Source of the DNA: Marinimicrobium hydrolyticum
GTDB lineage: Bacteria; Pseudomonadota; Gammaproteobacteria; Pseudomonadales; Cellvibrionaceae
Assembly (NCBI RefSeq): GCF_030848505.1
Contig: NZ_JAVDDU010000001.1
Location: 620,001 to 684,000, forward strand
Reading direction: 5' to 3'
DNA: 64,000 bases
Below are positions 27,487 to 37,452 of the stretch, piece after piece (position 1 is the stretch's first letter; every line of letters begins with the position of its first letter). Made by a program: the position numbers and the translations under genes. The notes beneath the pieces are model-generated. The model worked only from the letters and a program-made list of their open reading frames with translations. It was not told where the DNA came from and searched no databases.

Positions 27487-28458
27487 TCAAGCCGATGGTT
27501 TCGTCGACGGTTTTCCGGGCCGGCTCTTTCGGCGTTTGCCGAACCGCTCCCGCATCAGCGTCTGAATGGGGTCGGTGGTGGAATAGGTCAACAGGGGCAA
27601 CTTTAATCGCTGACAGCTGAGTACAAGTTGCTCCAGATTGTGTTCGAAATTGGCGCGGTATGCCTGCTGAAAGCCTTTGTCCTGGGCCGGTATCTGACAG
27701 CGCTCCCGGCCGTCACTAAGTGCTAGGCTGGCGGAGCTGGCCAGATGCTTTTCTATGGGATCGTAAACGTGAATCAGTGTCAGATCGCTGTGCCGGGACA
27801 GCTCAAACAACTGCTGCTCGCAGTGCGCATCGAAATCGTGAAAGTCGCTGATGATAAACAGTGCACTGCCGGGCTTGGCCAGTCGGCGTGTGTCTGCGAG
27901 CACGGCGGCCAAGGGCTGGCTGGGCTCTTCGGCCACGGGATTGTTAAGCTGGTGATTGAAATCGTGAATCCGGTGCAGCAGTTCTAGTACGGCGTGCTTG
28001 CTGCGTCGGGCGCGAACGTCCCGTTGCTGCTGGTCGCCAAATATCAGTCCGCCGATTCGGTCGCCCTGTTCCAGCGCGGCCCAGGACAGAAGGCTGCCGA
28101 TGTGGGCGCCTAGAACCGATTTAAAACACTGGCGGCTACCAAAGAACATGGGGGAGCGTTGGTCCAAAATCATAAATATGGGCCGCTCGCGCTCCTCGCG
28201 GAATATTTTTGTGTGGGTAACTTGCGTGCGTGCTGTAACGCGCCAATCAATGGTGCGCACGTCGTCACCGGCTTGATAGAGACGCACCTCTTCGAAATCC
28301 ATACCTCGGCCGCGTATGCGCGTGCGCAAGCCGCCACTGAGTTGACTGCGCGCTGGCGTGCGGGAAAAGAGGTTCATATCGCGAGCGGCAAAGCGCAGCT
28401 GACACAGCGAGCTCAGCTCGCAGTAGGCCCCTTTTGGATCCAGATCGTCGTGCTTCAT
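27487..28458 (-). CDS. DUF58 family protein of the moxR/bat operon
   Basis: A 323-residue cytoplasmic protein with the DUF58 hallmark RGRGMDFEEVRLYQAGDDVRTIDWRVTART (about 49-77) followed by a VWA-like fold (FMILDQRSPMFFGS). Such proteins accompany MoxR AAA ATPases and are thought to be adaptor or client subunits. It begins one base after the moxR stop. A 39-base gap precedes DUF4381, the loosest junction in the first half of the operon. Confidence 0.92.
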   Translation of the reverse strand: MKHDDLDPKGAYCELSSLCQLRFAARDMNLFSRTPARSQLSGGLRTRIRGRGMDFEEVRLYQAGDDVRTIDWRVTARTQVTHTKIFREERERPIFMILDQRSPMFFGSRQCFKSVLGAHIGSLLSWAALEQGDRIGGLIFGDQQQRDVRARRSKHAVLELLHRIHDFNHQLNNPVAEEPSQPLAAVLADTRRLAKPGSALFIISDFHDFDAHCEQQLFELSRHSDLTLIHVYDPIEKHLASSASLALSDGRERCQIPAQDKGFQQAYRANFEHNLEQLVLSCQRLKLPLLTYSTTDPIQTLMRERFGKRRKSRPGKPSTKPSA

Positions 28459-28459
28459 A

Positions 28460-29419
28460 TTAAGCGACAGGCACTGTGTTCAGAAGCTTGTTAATGACCT
28501 GGTCCCCGCTTACACCCATGGCTTCGGCCTCAAAGCTGAGGATTAACCGGTGCCTCAGACAATCGTGAGCCACCGCTTGAACGTCGTCGGGGCTGACGAA
28601 ATCTCGGCCGTTTAACCAGGCGTAGGCGCGCGCTGTGCGGTCCAGGGCAATGGTGCCGCGAGGGCTGGCGCCGTACTCCAGCCATTGGGCCAAGTCGCTG
28701 TCGTAGTCACTTGGCCGACGTGTGGCATTGATCAATTGCACAACATACTCTTCCACGGATTCTGCCATGTGCGTGGAAAGAATTTCCCGGCGTGCGGCCA
28801 TGACGGTTTCCTGGGTCACATGGATGGGCGTTGCCGGTGCTTCCTCGGCGGCCTCCGCACGTGCCAAATGAAGTATACGCCGCTCCGCTTTTACGTCCGG
28901 ATAGTCAACGGCAACATGCAGTAAAAAGCGGTCCAGTTGTGCTTCGGGTAAGGGGTAAGTGCCTTCTTGCTCTATAGGGTTCTGAGTGGCCATCACCATA
29001 AACAAAGGTGGCAGCGGATAAGTGCGGCTGCCGACGCTCACCTGCCTCTCGGCCATAGCTTCCAACAGCGCCGACTGCACTTTAGCGGGCGCGCGGTTAA
29101 TCTCGTCGCTGAGTACCAGATTGTGAAAAATGGGACCGGGCTGAAACTCGAAGCGCCCTTCTTCAGGACGGTAAATATCTGTGCCGGTAACATCTGAAGG
29201 GAGTAGGTCAGGGGTGAACTGTATACGGTGAAAGTCCCCTTCAATGGCTTGCGCCAGCGTTTTGATGGCTTTGGTCTTCGCGAGACCTGGCGCCCCTTCC
29301 ACCAACAAGTGTCCATCGGCGAGCAGGGATATAAGCATGCGTTCAACCAAATGTTCTTGGCCCACAATTTGTTGATTGAGCCAAGTGTTCAGCGCTTGAA
29401 TGTCATCGTATACCGGCAT
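28460..29419 (-). CDS. moxR: MoxR-type AAA+ ATPase
   Basis: First gene of the moxR-DUF58-DUF4381-bat operon. The 319-residue AAA+ protein has Walker A GAPGLAKT (42-49), Walker [12 protein letters not shown] (about 104-114), sensor 1 [24 protein letters not shown], and the MoxR lid domain. MoxR ATPases act as chaperone-like remodellers for VWA proteins, such as the BatA/B products here. An AGGA site precedes the ATG. The operon runs away from gdhB. Confidence 0.95.
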   Translation of the reverse strand: MPVYDDIQALNTWLNQQIVGQEHLVERMLISLLADGHLLVEGAPGLAKTKAIKTLAQAIEGDFHRIQFTPDLLPSDVTGTDIYRPEEGRFEFQPGPIFHNLVLSDEINRAPAKVQSALLEAMAERQVSVGSRTYPLPPLFMVMATQNPIEQEGTYPLPEAQLDRFLLHVAVDYPDVKAERRILHLARAEAAEEAPATPIHVTQETVMAARREILSTHMAESVEEYVVQLINATRRPSDYDSDLAQWLEYGASPRGTIALDRTARAYAWLNGRDFVSPDDVQAVAHDCLRHRLILSFEAEAMGVSGDQVINKLLNTVPVA

Positions 29420-29765
29420 GGGGTCCTACTTTCTTAGTGTTGTTGGTTAAAATGTGAGCACGAGTGGCAGCAAAGACCACCAAAAGCGACTGGGTCGGTA
29501 GACTCGTTAAGTTGATGGCGGTTCCGTCATTTTTCAATGGGGCACGCATCGTAAAGGTTTTTAATGGTGGGATTCGTGGCTTCTTCCGTTGGTTTAGCTG
29601 AGAGAGCCAGCTCAAAGAGCAGCACGACAAGGTAAGTCGTAAACCGGAAAGGGGTCGACAAGTGGCTTTGTGCGAGCCACACTAAAGACAGGCGCTTGCC
29701 CGTCGAGGACGATATGAACTGGGCTTCACCCAAGGAGAAACCTAAATTCTACTCCGGAGGGATTT
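29420..29765. other. Divergent intergenic region moxR / gdhB
   Basis: It contains no supported gene and should carry the promoters of two long, divergent operons. I see a small hairpin, GTGGCT (29661-29666) with AGCCAC (29674-29679), in the gdhB leader, and a good GGAGG ribosome site before gdhB. I could not fix -35/-10 pairs. Confidence 0.6.
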
Positions 29766-32700
29766 GTGGAAAGACTCATAGCGGACGTTGACACCCCGGC
29801 GTTGCTGAAAAAGTTACACAGCTTGGCCAGTGAGTCGCTTGGCGACGAGGAGCTGGCGTCCTGGGAAGAATTCGCTCGGCAGTTCTTTGATCGTTTTTTG
29901 CTCAGCGAATGGGCTGGGCGGGAAGTCAAAGATATCTACGGTGCCGTGCACAGCTGTTGGCGCATGCTTAAGCACTACAACCCCTCGGCTCCCGATATTC
30001 GCTTATTCAATCCCACGTTAGAAGAAGACGGATGGCTCTGTCCCCATACGGTGCTGCAAGTGCAGCAGAAAGACATGCCCTTTTTGGTGGACTCCATTCG
30101 GGTTGAGTTGAATCGGCGCAATATCGCCATTCACAGCATCAAGAGCACGTTGCTGCAAGTGAGTCGTGACTCCGAGCAGAAACTGGAGCGATTGTACCCA
30201 CCGCCCGTTGCGAACGGGAATGTGGTGCATGAAGGAAAGCGTCCCGTGATTCCCGGAGCCAACCGGGAAGCCCTGATTTATATGGAAATCAGTCTGCACA
30301 CCGAGCCAAAGTTTTTACGCTCGGTGATACGGGAGCTGCGCGAGGTGTTGAGAGAGGTAGAGGCGGTGGTGTCAGACTACCAGCCACTGCTGGATGTAAC
30401 AGAAGAAGCGGAGGAAAACCTCCAGCGTGTTTCCCAAGTTCCCTTGAATCAAAGAGTCGACGAGAGCCGCGCCTTTTTGACCTGGTTACGGGACGATCAC
30501 TTTACGTTTCTGGCGTACGCCGAATACGATTTGGTGAGCAAGAAAGGCATCCAGGAACTGCACGAGAACAAGAGCAAGCGTCTAGGCCTGTTTCGGCTTG
30601 AGGATACTCCGCCGGACATCAAAACATTGGACGACGACAAACCGGGTATATCGCAATTTTACCTTTCTCCCAAACTGATCGCGTTTTCCAAATCCGCTAC
30701 CCGCGCGCGCGTGCACCGTCATGCCTATTCTGATTACGTGGTCGTAAAGCGGTTTAACGAGCAGGGAGAAGTGTGTGGTGAGGCCCGAATCTTAGGGCTC
30801 TATACGTCCAACGTCTACACCGTCAGTCCGCAGTTGATCCCACTGATACGCGAAAAAGTGGAGCAGGTCTTTTTGCGTACTGGCCTGGACCGGACCAGCC
30901 ATGACGGCAAGGCGCTCCGGCAAATCCTGGAAACCTTTCCCAGAGATGAACTGTTCCAGAGCCGGACTTCCGAGTTGTATGAAATTGTGACCGGCGTGGC
31001 GTCCATCAACGAACGCTATATGGTGCGCTTGTTTATGCGGCCGGATACCTTCGGTAAATTCGTCAATTGTCTGGTGTATGTTCCTCGGGATTTGTTCAAC
31101 ACGCGTGTCAGAATTCGCATACAGGAGCTTATTGGCCGCTCGATTCAGGCCGAAGAGTTGGACTTCACAACCCATTTTTCCGAGTCCATTCTCGCTCGGG
31201 TGCACATGGTGTTTCGCATCGATCCCAACCTGAAGCTTAACTATGATGTGCGACGCCTGGAGCGGGAAATTGTTGAGATTACGCGCTCGTGGGAAGATCG
31301 ACTGCTCACAGCGCTGGTCGAGGCAAAGGGTGAGGAGCGAGCGACCCAGCTATTGGAGCAGTACGGTGAAGCCTTTCCCGCCGCTTATCGAGAACACTTC
31401 GATGCCCGGACAGCGGTGCAGGATATCGACTTCATTACCGCCCTTGGAGATACCCACGATCTGGGCATGAGCTTTTATCAACCCGTGGATGTGGATGCCC
31501 GCAGTCTACGCTTCAAAGTCTTCCGTCGCGGTGAGCCGATGGAGCTTTCCGATGTGATTCCGGTGCTGGAGAACCTGGGGGTGAGAGTCGTCTCCGAGCA
31601 TCCGTACCATATCGTCACACGGGATCACAACTCCGTGTGGCTGCACAAATTTAACCTGTTTTACGACTTGCCGGTTAGAGTCGATGTGCAGGCGGTAAAA
31701 CACTCCTTCCAAGATGCCTTCGAGGCTGTCTGGCACGGCCATGCGGAGAGCGATGCCTTCAATCGGCTGGTGTTGGGTGCGCGCCTGAGTTGGCGTGAGG
31801 TGATGCTGCTGCGCGCGCTGGCGTGCTACATGCGGCAGACGCTCTTTAACTTTACCGACAGCTACATTGCCAGCGCATTGGTCAACCATATGGCCATTAC
31901 TCGCAACTTGGTGGCTTTGTTTAAGGCTAAGTTTGATCCGCGTTTGAATCGCAGCAGTCGTAACCAAGGGCGCGTGGCCCGCTTACAAGAAAAAATTATC
32001 GCCGGATTGGATGCGGTCCCGAACTTGAATGAGGACAGAATACTGCGCCGCTACCTGGCTGTCTTAGAGGGAACGCTGCGCACCAACTATTTCCAAACCA
32101 ACAGCCTGGGTAGCCACAAAGACTATTTGTCCATCAAACTCAGCCCAAGATCCATTCCGGACATTCCCGAGCCTAGGCCGCTGTATGAAATTTTTGTGTA
32201 CTCCCCGCGTATCGAAGGGGTTCACTTGCGTGGCGGTAAAGTGGCGCGGGGCGGTTTGCGGTGGTCGGATCGCCTGCAGGATTACCGCACAGAAGTGTTA
32301 GGACTGGTAAAAGCCCAGCAGGTCAAAAATGCCGTCATCGTGCCCAATGGTGCTAAAGGTGGATTCGTCTGCAAAAGACCTCCCGCTGAGGGCAGCCGTG
32401 CGGCGCTTCAGAAAGAGGCTATTGCGTGTTATCAGATTTTTATTCGAGGCCTTCTGGACATCACGGATAACCTGAAGGGCGATGCTGTAGTGCCCCCCAA
32501 AGATGTCATTCGGTTAGACGATGACGATCCCTATCTGGTAGTGGCAGCGGACAAAGGCACCGCCAGCTTCTCGGATATCGCCAATGAAATTTCTCTGGAG
32601 TATCAACACTGGCTAGGGGACGCGTTTGCCTCAGGTGGCAGTCAGGGCTATGACCATAAAGCCATGGGCATTACGGCCCGAGGCGCCTGGGTCGCCGTAC

Positions 32701-34703
32701 AGCGTCACTTTCGAGAAGTGGGTGTGGATGTTCAAAAAGAAGACTTTACCGTGGTCGGCGTAGGGGATATGGGCGGCGATGTATTTGGCAACGGCATGCT
32801 GCAATCAAAACACATACAGCTCGTGGCCGCCTTTAATCATCTGCATATTTTTGTGGACCCCAACCCTGATGCCAGTTCCAGCTTTGAAGAAAGAAAACGC
32901 TTGTTTTCCGCCGAGCGCAGCGGTTGGTCTGAGTACTCGACGCGTTTAATCAGCTCCGGTGGCGGCATATTCACTCGCGACGCTAAATCCATTCGTATTA
33001 CGCCCGAGATGAAAGAGCGTTTTGATATCAGTGCTGAGGAGCTGGCACCCAATGATTTGATCCGGGCTATCCTTAAAGCGCCAGTGGATTTGCTGTGGAA
33101 TGGCGGTATTGGCACTTATGTGAAGTCGCGCTCTGAGAGTCATGGGGATGTTGGGGACAAGAGCAACGACAGTCTGCGGGTTAACGGTGAGGAGCTGCGC
33201 TGCAAAGTTGTCGGCGAAGGTGGCAACTTAGGCATGACGCAGGCAGGGCGAGTGGAATACAGTTTGAACGGCGGTGCCTGCAATACCGATTTTGTCGATA
33301 ACGCGGGCGGCGTGGATTGTTCGGACCACGAAGTCAACGCCAAGATTTTACTGAATACGGTTATGGCGGATGGCGACTTGACGGAAAAGCAGCGGAACCG
33401 GCTGCTGGAATCCATGACCGACAATGTTGCGCGTCTGGTATTAAGTAACAATTACCACCAAACCCAAGCTATCAGTTTGGCGCAAACCGATGCGCTGAAG
33501 CGCAACGCCGAGTATCGCCGAGTGATGAATACGTGGCACAGTCAGGGGCGGCTGGATCGAGAACTGGAGTTCTTGCCCGACGATGAGACGCTCGATGAAC
33601 GCTACGCGCAAGGGCAGGGGCTAACTCGGCCGGAATTGGCTATTCTGATTTCCTACGCCAAAGTCATTTTGAAAAACGATCTGGCGGAGGCGGATATTGC
33701 CAGCGACGACTACGTGGCTCGTTTTGCCTACAACGCCTTCCCGGAAAAACTTCGCCAGCGGTATCCCGAGCAAATTGACACCCATCACTTGCGGTGCGAG
33801 TTAGTGGCGACGCAAGTGGCTAATGATCTGGTTAACCACATGGGTATCAGCTTTGCTCAACGCCTTATTGACTCCACCGGTGTTGGTGCCGGTGATGTTG
33901 CAAAAGCCTACATCATTGCGCGGGATACCCACCGTTTAAGTGAATGTTGGAAGTCACTAGAGGATTTGGATTATCGGGTGGACGCCAATATTCAAATGGC
34001 CCTAATGACAACCATGATGCGCCGTGTGCGCCGCGCCTCCCGATGGTTTCTGCGCAATCGTCGCAGCCATCTTGATCCGGCCGAAGAAGTTGCCAAGTTC
34101 GCGCCGGCCGTGCATGAACTCATCCGCAATTTACCCGACTTGTTGCGGGGGGAAGCCCTGCAAGAATGGCAGGCAAGCTGCCAGGGTTTCAGCGAGGCGG
34201 GTGTGCCCGAGGCGCTGGTTTCTGAGATCGCTTCACCGGGCTATCTGTACGGTGGTTTGAGCGTTGTGGAGGTGGCGCAACAGCTGGATATAGAGCTGTT
34301 GGTGGCGGCCCAAATGTATTTTGACCTGGCCGAGTTGTTACAGTTACACGGCGTAGCGGGGCAGATCTCCGATGTCAACGTTGAAAGCTATTGGCATGCT
34401 ATGGCGCGGGAGACCTATCTGGATGACCTGGAATCGCAATTGCGCAGTTTGACCAAAGCGTTGTGTCGGTTCGTCACTCCTGAGTTTCACGTGGATGCGG
34501 TGATTGAACACTGGAGCCGGCAGCAGTCCTCGCAACTGGAACGCTGGAGGAACATGGCCAACGAAGTTCAGAACAGCGCGGGCAATGATTTCGCAATCTT
34601 TTCCGTGGCGTTGCGAGAGCTTTTGGATTTGGTGCAAATTGCACAACACACGGAAACTTTGGATGGCGAGCTGGTTGAGTTTTCGGCTCGAGCTTCTGCA
34701 TGA
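29766..34703 (+). CDS. gdhB: Large NAD-dependent glutamate dehydrogenase
   Basis: A 1645-residue enzyme of the GDH-180 class that deaminates glutamate to 2-oxoglutarate with NAD. Such proteins have long N- and C-terminal regulatory regions around a GDH core. The core starts near residue 820 with HLRGGKVARGGLRWSDRLQDYRTEVLGLVKAQQVKNAVIVPNGAKGG, which holds the substrate-binding residues. A nucleotide-binding segment follows (VVGVGDMGGDVFGNGML, near 997). GTG start after CGGAGGGA. It heads a plus-strand run of amino-acid catabolic genes and would recycle the glutamate formed by the two aminotransferases. Length matches the family. Confidence 0.95.
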   Translation: MERLIADVDTPALLKKLHSLASESLGDEELASWEEFARQFFDRFLLSEWAGREVKDIYGAVHSCWRMLKHYNPSAPDIRLFNPTLEEDGWLCPHTVLQVQQKDMPFLVDSIRVELNRRNIAIHSIKSTLLQVSRDSEQKLERLYPPPVANGNVVHEGKRPVIPGANREALIYMEISLHTEPKFLRSVIRELREVLREVEAVVSDYQPLLDVTEEAEENLQRVSQVPLNQRVDESRAFLTWLRDDHFTFLAYAEYDLVSKKGIQELHENKSKRLGLFRLEDTPPDIKTLDDDKPGISQFYLSPKLIAFSKSATRARVHRHAYSDYVVVKRFNEQGEVCGEARILGLYTSNVYTVSPQLIPLIREKVEQVFLRTGLDRTSHDGKALRQILETFPRDELFQSRTSELYEIVTGVASINERYMVRLFMRPDTFGKFVNCLVYVPRDLFNTRVRIRIQELIGRSIQAEELDFTTHFSESILARVHMVFRIDPNLKLNYDVRRLEREIVEITRSWEDRLLTALVEAKGEERATQLLEQYGEAFPAAYREHFDARTAVQDIDFITALGDTHDLGMSFYQPVDVDARSLRFKVFRRGEPMELSDVIPVLENLGVRVVSEHPYHIVTRDHNSVWLHKFNLFYDLPVRVDVQAVKHSFQDAFEAVWHGHAESDAFNRLVLGARLSWREVMLLRALACYMRQTLFNFTDSYIASALVNHMAITRNLVALFKAKFDPRLNRSSRNQGRVARLQEKIIAGLDAVPNLNEDRILRRYLAVLEGTLRTNYFQTNSLGSHKDYLSIKLSPRSIPDIPEPRPLYEIFVYSPRIEGVHLRGGKVARGGLRWSDRLQDYRTEVLGLVKAQQVKNAVIVPNGAKGGFVCKRPPAEGSRAALQKEAIACYQIFIRGLLDITDNLKGDAVVPPKDVIRLDDDDPYLVVAADKGTASFSDIANEISLEYQHWLGDAFASGGSQGYDHKAMGITARGAWVAVQRHFREVGVDVQKEDFTVVGVGDMGGDVFGNGMLQSKHIQLVAAFNHLHIFVDPNPDASSSFEERKRLFSAERSGWSEYSTRLISSGGGIFTRDAKSIRITPEMKERFDISAEELAPNDLIRAILKAPVDLLWNGGIGTYVKSRSESHGDVGDKSNDSLRVNGEELRCKVVGEGGNLGMTQAGRVEYSLNGGACNTDFVDNAGGVDCSDHEVNAKILLNTVMADGDLTEKQRNRLLESMTDNVARLVLSNNYHQTQAISLAQTDALKRNAEYRRVMNTWHSQGRLDRELEFLPDDETLDERYAQGQGLTRPELAILISYAKVILKNDLAEADIASDDYVARFAYNAFPEKLRQRYPEQIDTHHLRCELVATQVANDLVNHMGISFAQRLIDSTGVGAGDVAKAYIIARDTHRLSECWKSLEDLDYRVDANIQMALMTTMMRRVRRASRWFLRNRRSHLDPAEEVAKFAPAVHELIRNLPDLLRGEALQEWQASCQGFSEAGVPEALVSEIASPGYLYGGLSVVEVAQQLDIELLVAAQMYFDLAELLQLHGVAGQISDVNVESYWHAMARETYLDDLESQLRSLTKALCRFVTPEFHVDAVIEHWSRQQSSQLERWRNMANEVQNSAGNDFAIFSVALRELLDLVQIAQHTETLDGELVEFSARASA

Positions 34704-34766
34704 TGAGGTAAAGCACAGACAATTGGCAGCGCGCCCCAATTCAAACACGACAGGAAGGAGTGGCAA

Positions 34767-36227
34767 ATGAACAGGCCAAAGTTAAACTCAGCTGAACTTT
34801 TTCGGGAAAGCTGTTTTGTCGGGGGAGAATGGATAAACGCTGACAGTGGAGCGACCCTGGATGTCGATAATCCGGCGACTGGGGAGGTCATCGGCCGTGT
34901 ACCGAATTTCAATGCTAAAGATACGGCCATGGCCATTGCCGAAGCTGACAAAGGCTTTCACGTTTGGCGGGACATGACCGCCAGCGAACGCGGTGACCTG
35001 TTGTATCGTTGGTACCAACTCATGGAAGAGAATGTCGATGATCTCGGCGCGATTATGACCCTGGAACAGGGCAAACCGCTCGCCGAAGCAAAAGGCGAGG
35101 TGCATTACGCTGGCGCTTTTTTTAAGTGGTTTGCTGAGGAGGCACGCCGAGCCTACGGAGAAACCATTCCCGGTGCCAAGCCCGGCCAGCATATTGTGGT
35201 TACACGCCAGCCAGTAGGCGTTTCCGCAGCCATTACGCCCTGGAATTTCCCCGCCGCCATGATCACTCGTAAAGCGGGCGCCGCCCTGGCCGCCGGCTGC
35301 TCTATGGTAGTCAAACCTGCAGAAGCGACGCCTTTTACCGCACTGGCGCTAGCGCACCTTGCCCAGAAAGTCGGGATACCCGCCGGGGTCTTTAACGTCA
35401 TAACCGGCCAGCCGCAGCCTATTGGTGAAGCCCTCACCAGCAGTCCAGTGGTGCGTAAGTTGAGCTTTACCGGTTCCACCGGGGTCGGGCGCAAGCTTAT
35501 GGCTCAGTGCTCCCAGAACGTTCAAAAAGTGTCTCTAGAACTTGGCGGCAACGCCCCGTTTATTGTCTTTGATGACGCTGATTTAGACAAAGCCGTCGAA
35601 GGTGCCATGGCGTCCAAGTTTCGCAATACCGGTCAAACCTGCGTTTGCGCCAATCGCTTTTTGGTGCAATCGGGCGTGCACGACCGCTTTGTAGAAAAGC
35701 TCTCAGAGGCCATGAAAAAACTCAAGCTTGGTGACGGCTTTGAGGAGGGCGTCAATCAGTCGGCGTTGATCAATCGCGCAGCGGTGGAGAAGGTCCAACG
35801 CCACTATGAAGATGCTTTGGGCAAAGGTGCACAACGCGTCGCTGGCTCCGTTCCCGATGGCGGCAACGGTAATTTCGTGGCACCCGTGTTACTCACCGGA
35901 GTCACGCCGGAGATGCAGCTTTGTCACGAGGAAACCTTTGGCCCTCTAGTGGGTGTGATACGTTTCGACAAGGAAGAGGAAGCCATTCGTATTGCCAACG
36001 ATACGCCTTATGGTTTGGCTGCTTATTTTTATAGCCGGGACGTTCATCGAGTCTGGCGTGTTGCAGATGCATTGGAAAGCGGTATCGTTGGTATTAACGA
36101 GGGTGCAATCTCTAATCCCACAGCGCCGTTTGGTGGTGTAAAAGCTTCCGGGCTAGGGCGGGAAGGTTCAAGACACGGGATGGAGGAGTACCAAGAGATC
36201 AAATATCTGTGCATGGGCGGGGAGTAG
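34767..36227 (+). CDS. gabD: NAD(P)-dependent succinate-semialdehyde dehydrogenase (GabD-like)
   Basis: A 486-residue aldehyde dehydrogenase. Catalytic C292 lies in GQTCVCANR and the general base E258 in LELGGNAPF; ITPWNFPAAMITRK and GSTGVGRKL are the cofactor-binding segments. The overall pattern, including an extra Cys at 294 and the KYLCMGG C terminus, is that of GabD-type enzymes, which oxidise succinate semialdehyde to succinate. With the GABA-type aminotransferase two genes downstream this gives a plausible GABA-to-succinate route, although related substrates such as glutarate semialdehyde cannot be excluded. Confidence 0.9.
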   Translation: MNRPKLNSAELFRESCFVGGEWINADSGATLDVDNPATGEVIGRVPNFNAKDTAMAIAEADKGFHVWRDMTASERGDLLYRWYQLMEENVDDLGAIMTLEQGKPLAEAKGEVHYAGAFFKWFAEEARRAYGETIPGAKPGQHIVVTRQPVGVSAAITPWNFPAAMITRKAGAALAAGCSMVVKPAEATPFTALALAHLAQKVGIPAGVFNVITGQPQPIGEALTSSPVVRKLSFTGSTGVGRKLMAQCSQNVQKVSLELGGNAPFIVFDDADLDKAVEGAMASKFRNTGQTCVCANRFLVQSGVHDRFVEKLSEAMKKLKLGDGFEEGVNQSALINRAAVEKVQRHYEDALGKGAQRVAGSVPDGGNGNFVAPVLLTGVTPEMQLCHEETFGPLVGVIRFDKEEEAIRIANDTPYGLAAYFYSRDVHRVWRVADALESGIVGINEGAISNPTAPFGGVKASGLGREGSRHGMEEYQEIKYLCMGGE

Positions 36228-36235
36228 CTTTCGCT

Positions 36236-37369
36236 ATGAAGAGATTAGCCCTAATGCCGGGAGACGGCATCGGCGAGGAGGTCATGGACTCGGCGCAAGC
36301 CGTTCTAGCTTGCCTGCGAGATAAGTTTGATTTGGCTCTGGAGTGGGAACGCTTGCCCTGGCCAAGTACCCGCTGGCATCACGAACACAACGAAATGATG
36401 CCAGCCGACGCACTGGATCAATTGCGCAACTACGACGCTTTGCTGCTCGGTGCATTGGGAGATCCGGGCCCCAGCAGCGACAAGTCACGCTATCGTTTGC
36501 CGGATGGCATATCCCTCAGCCCGTTGCTGCAGTTTCGTAAAGGCCTGGACCTGTGGGCCTGCGAGCGGCCAGCTCGCTTGCTGGACGGTGCACCTCAGTA
36601 TTTAGCTGATGCGCGGGCGAAAGACGTGGACATGCTGGTCATTCGCGAAAACAGCGAGGGTGAGTACGTTAACCAAGGTGGCCGACTGCACCCGGGCACT
36701 GCCATGGAAGTTGCAACGCAATTAGAAGTGTTCACCCGAGCGGCCACCGAACGGTTGATCCGGCATGGCTTTCGGCGCGCGCAGGAGCGTTTACAGCAAA
36801 GGCGCGAGCAGGGCCGGGAGCGCCAGTATTTGTGCGATTGGGCGGACGCGCGGGAAGCACAGGTGTGCCTGATCACCAAGCGAAATGCCTTGCCAGCCTG
36901 GGGCGAAATGTACACTGAAGTATTCGAACTGGTAGCCAGAGAGTTTCCCGATATTGGTGTGCACCATGAACTGGTGGACGCCGCCTGCATGAAGTTTGTG
37001 CAGAGCCCGTGGCAATTCGATGTGGTGGTGGCCAGTAACCTGCACGGCGATATTCTGACCGACTTAGCCGCTGTTTTGGCTGGCGGCTTGGGGGTTGCGC
37101 CCTCGTGCAATATCAATCCCGATGATCGGCGTTTACCGGCGCTGTTTGAGCCCACCCATGGCAGCGCCCCAGACATAGCCGGGCAAGGTATCGCCAATCC
37201 CTCGGCCATGTTACTCACCACCGCGATGATGCTTGAATGGCTGGGTGAGCGGCCGGCCAGCGAAGCCTTGCGCCAAGCGGTGGCCAAGGACTTGGTTAAC
37301 AGTAAAGACAAACCATCCCGTTCGACCACGCAAATTACCGAGGCGATAACGGCTTGTCTTCCGGACTAG
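36236..37369 (+). CDS. Isocitrate/isopropylmalate dehydrogenase family protein (tartrate/D-malate dehydrogenase-like)
   Basis: A 377-residue beta-decarboxylating dehydrogenase. The N terminus LALMPGDGIGEEVM, the VIRENSEGEYVNQGGRLHPG segment, VDAACMKFVQSPWQFDVVVASNLHGDILTDL and FEPTHGSAPDIAGQGIANP are family signatures. VNQGGR is typical of the tartrate/D-malate dehydrogenase (TtuC/DmlA) branch rather than LeuB. It starts nine bases after gabD, with no strong ribosome site. Its place in a GABA-type cluster is unusual. The substrate is unknown: a 2-hydroxy-dicarboxylic acid is the best guess. Confidence 0.8.
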   Translation: MKRLALMPGDGIGEEVMDSAQAVLACLRDKFDLALEWERLPWPSTRWHHEHNEMMPADALDQLRNYDALLLGALGDPGPSSDKSRYRLPDGISLSPLLQFRKGLDLWACERPARLLDGAPQYLADARAKDVDMLVIRENSEGEYVNQGGRLHPGTAMEVATQLEVFTRAATERLIRHGFRRAQERLQQRREQGRERQYLCDWADAREAQVCLITKRNALPAWGEMYTEVFELVAREFPDIGVHHELVDAACMKFVQSPWQFDVVVASNLHGDILTDLAAVLAGGLGVAPSCNINPDDRRLPALFEPTHGSAPDIAGQGIANPSAMLLTTAMMLEWLGERPASEALRQAVAKDLVNSKDKPSRSTTQITEAITACLPD

Positions 37370-37452
37370 CAAAGCCAGAGCAAACTTCAATGATATAACG
37401 TCATGCACGGTGCCCCTAAGGTCACCCGCAAAGCAAAATAGGAGCTCCAGCT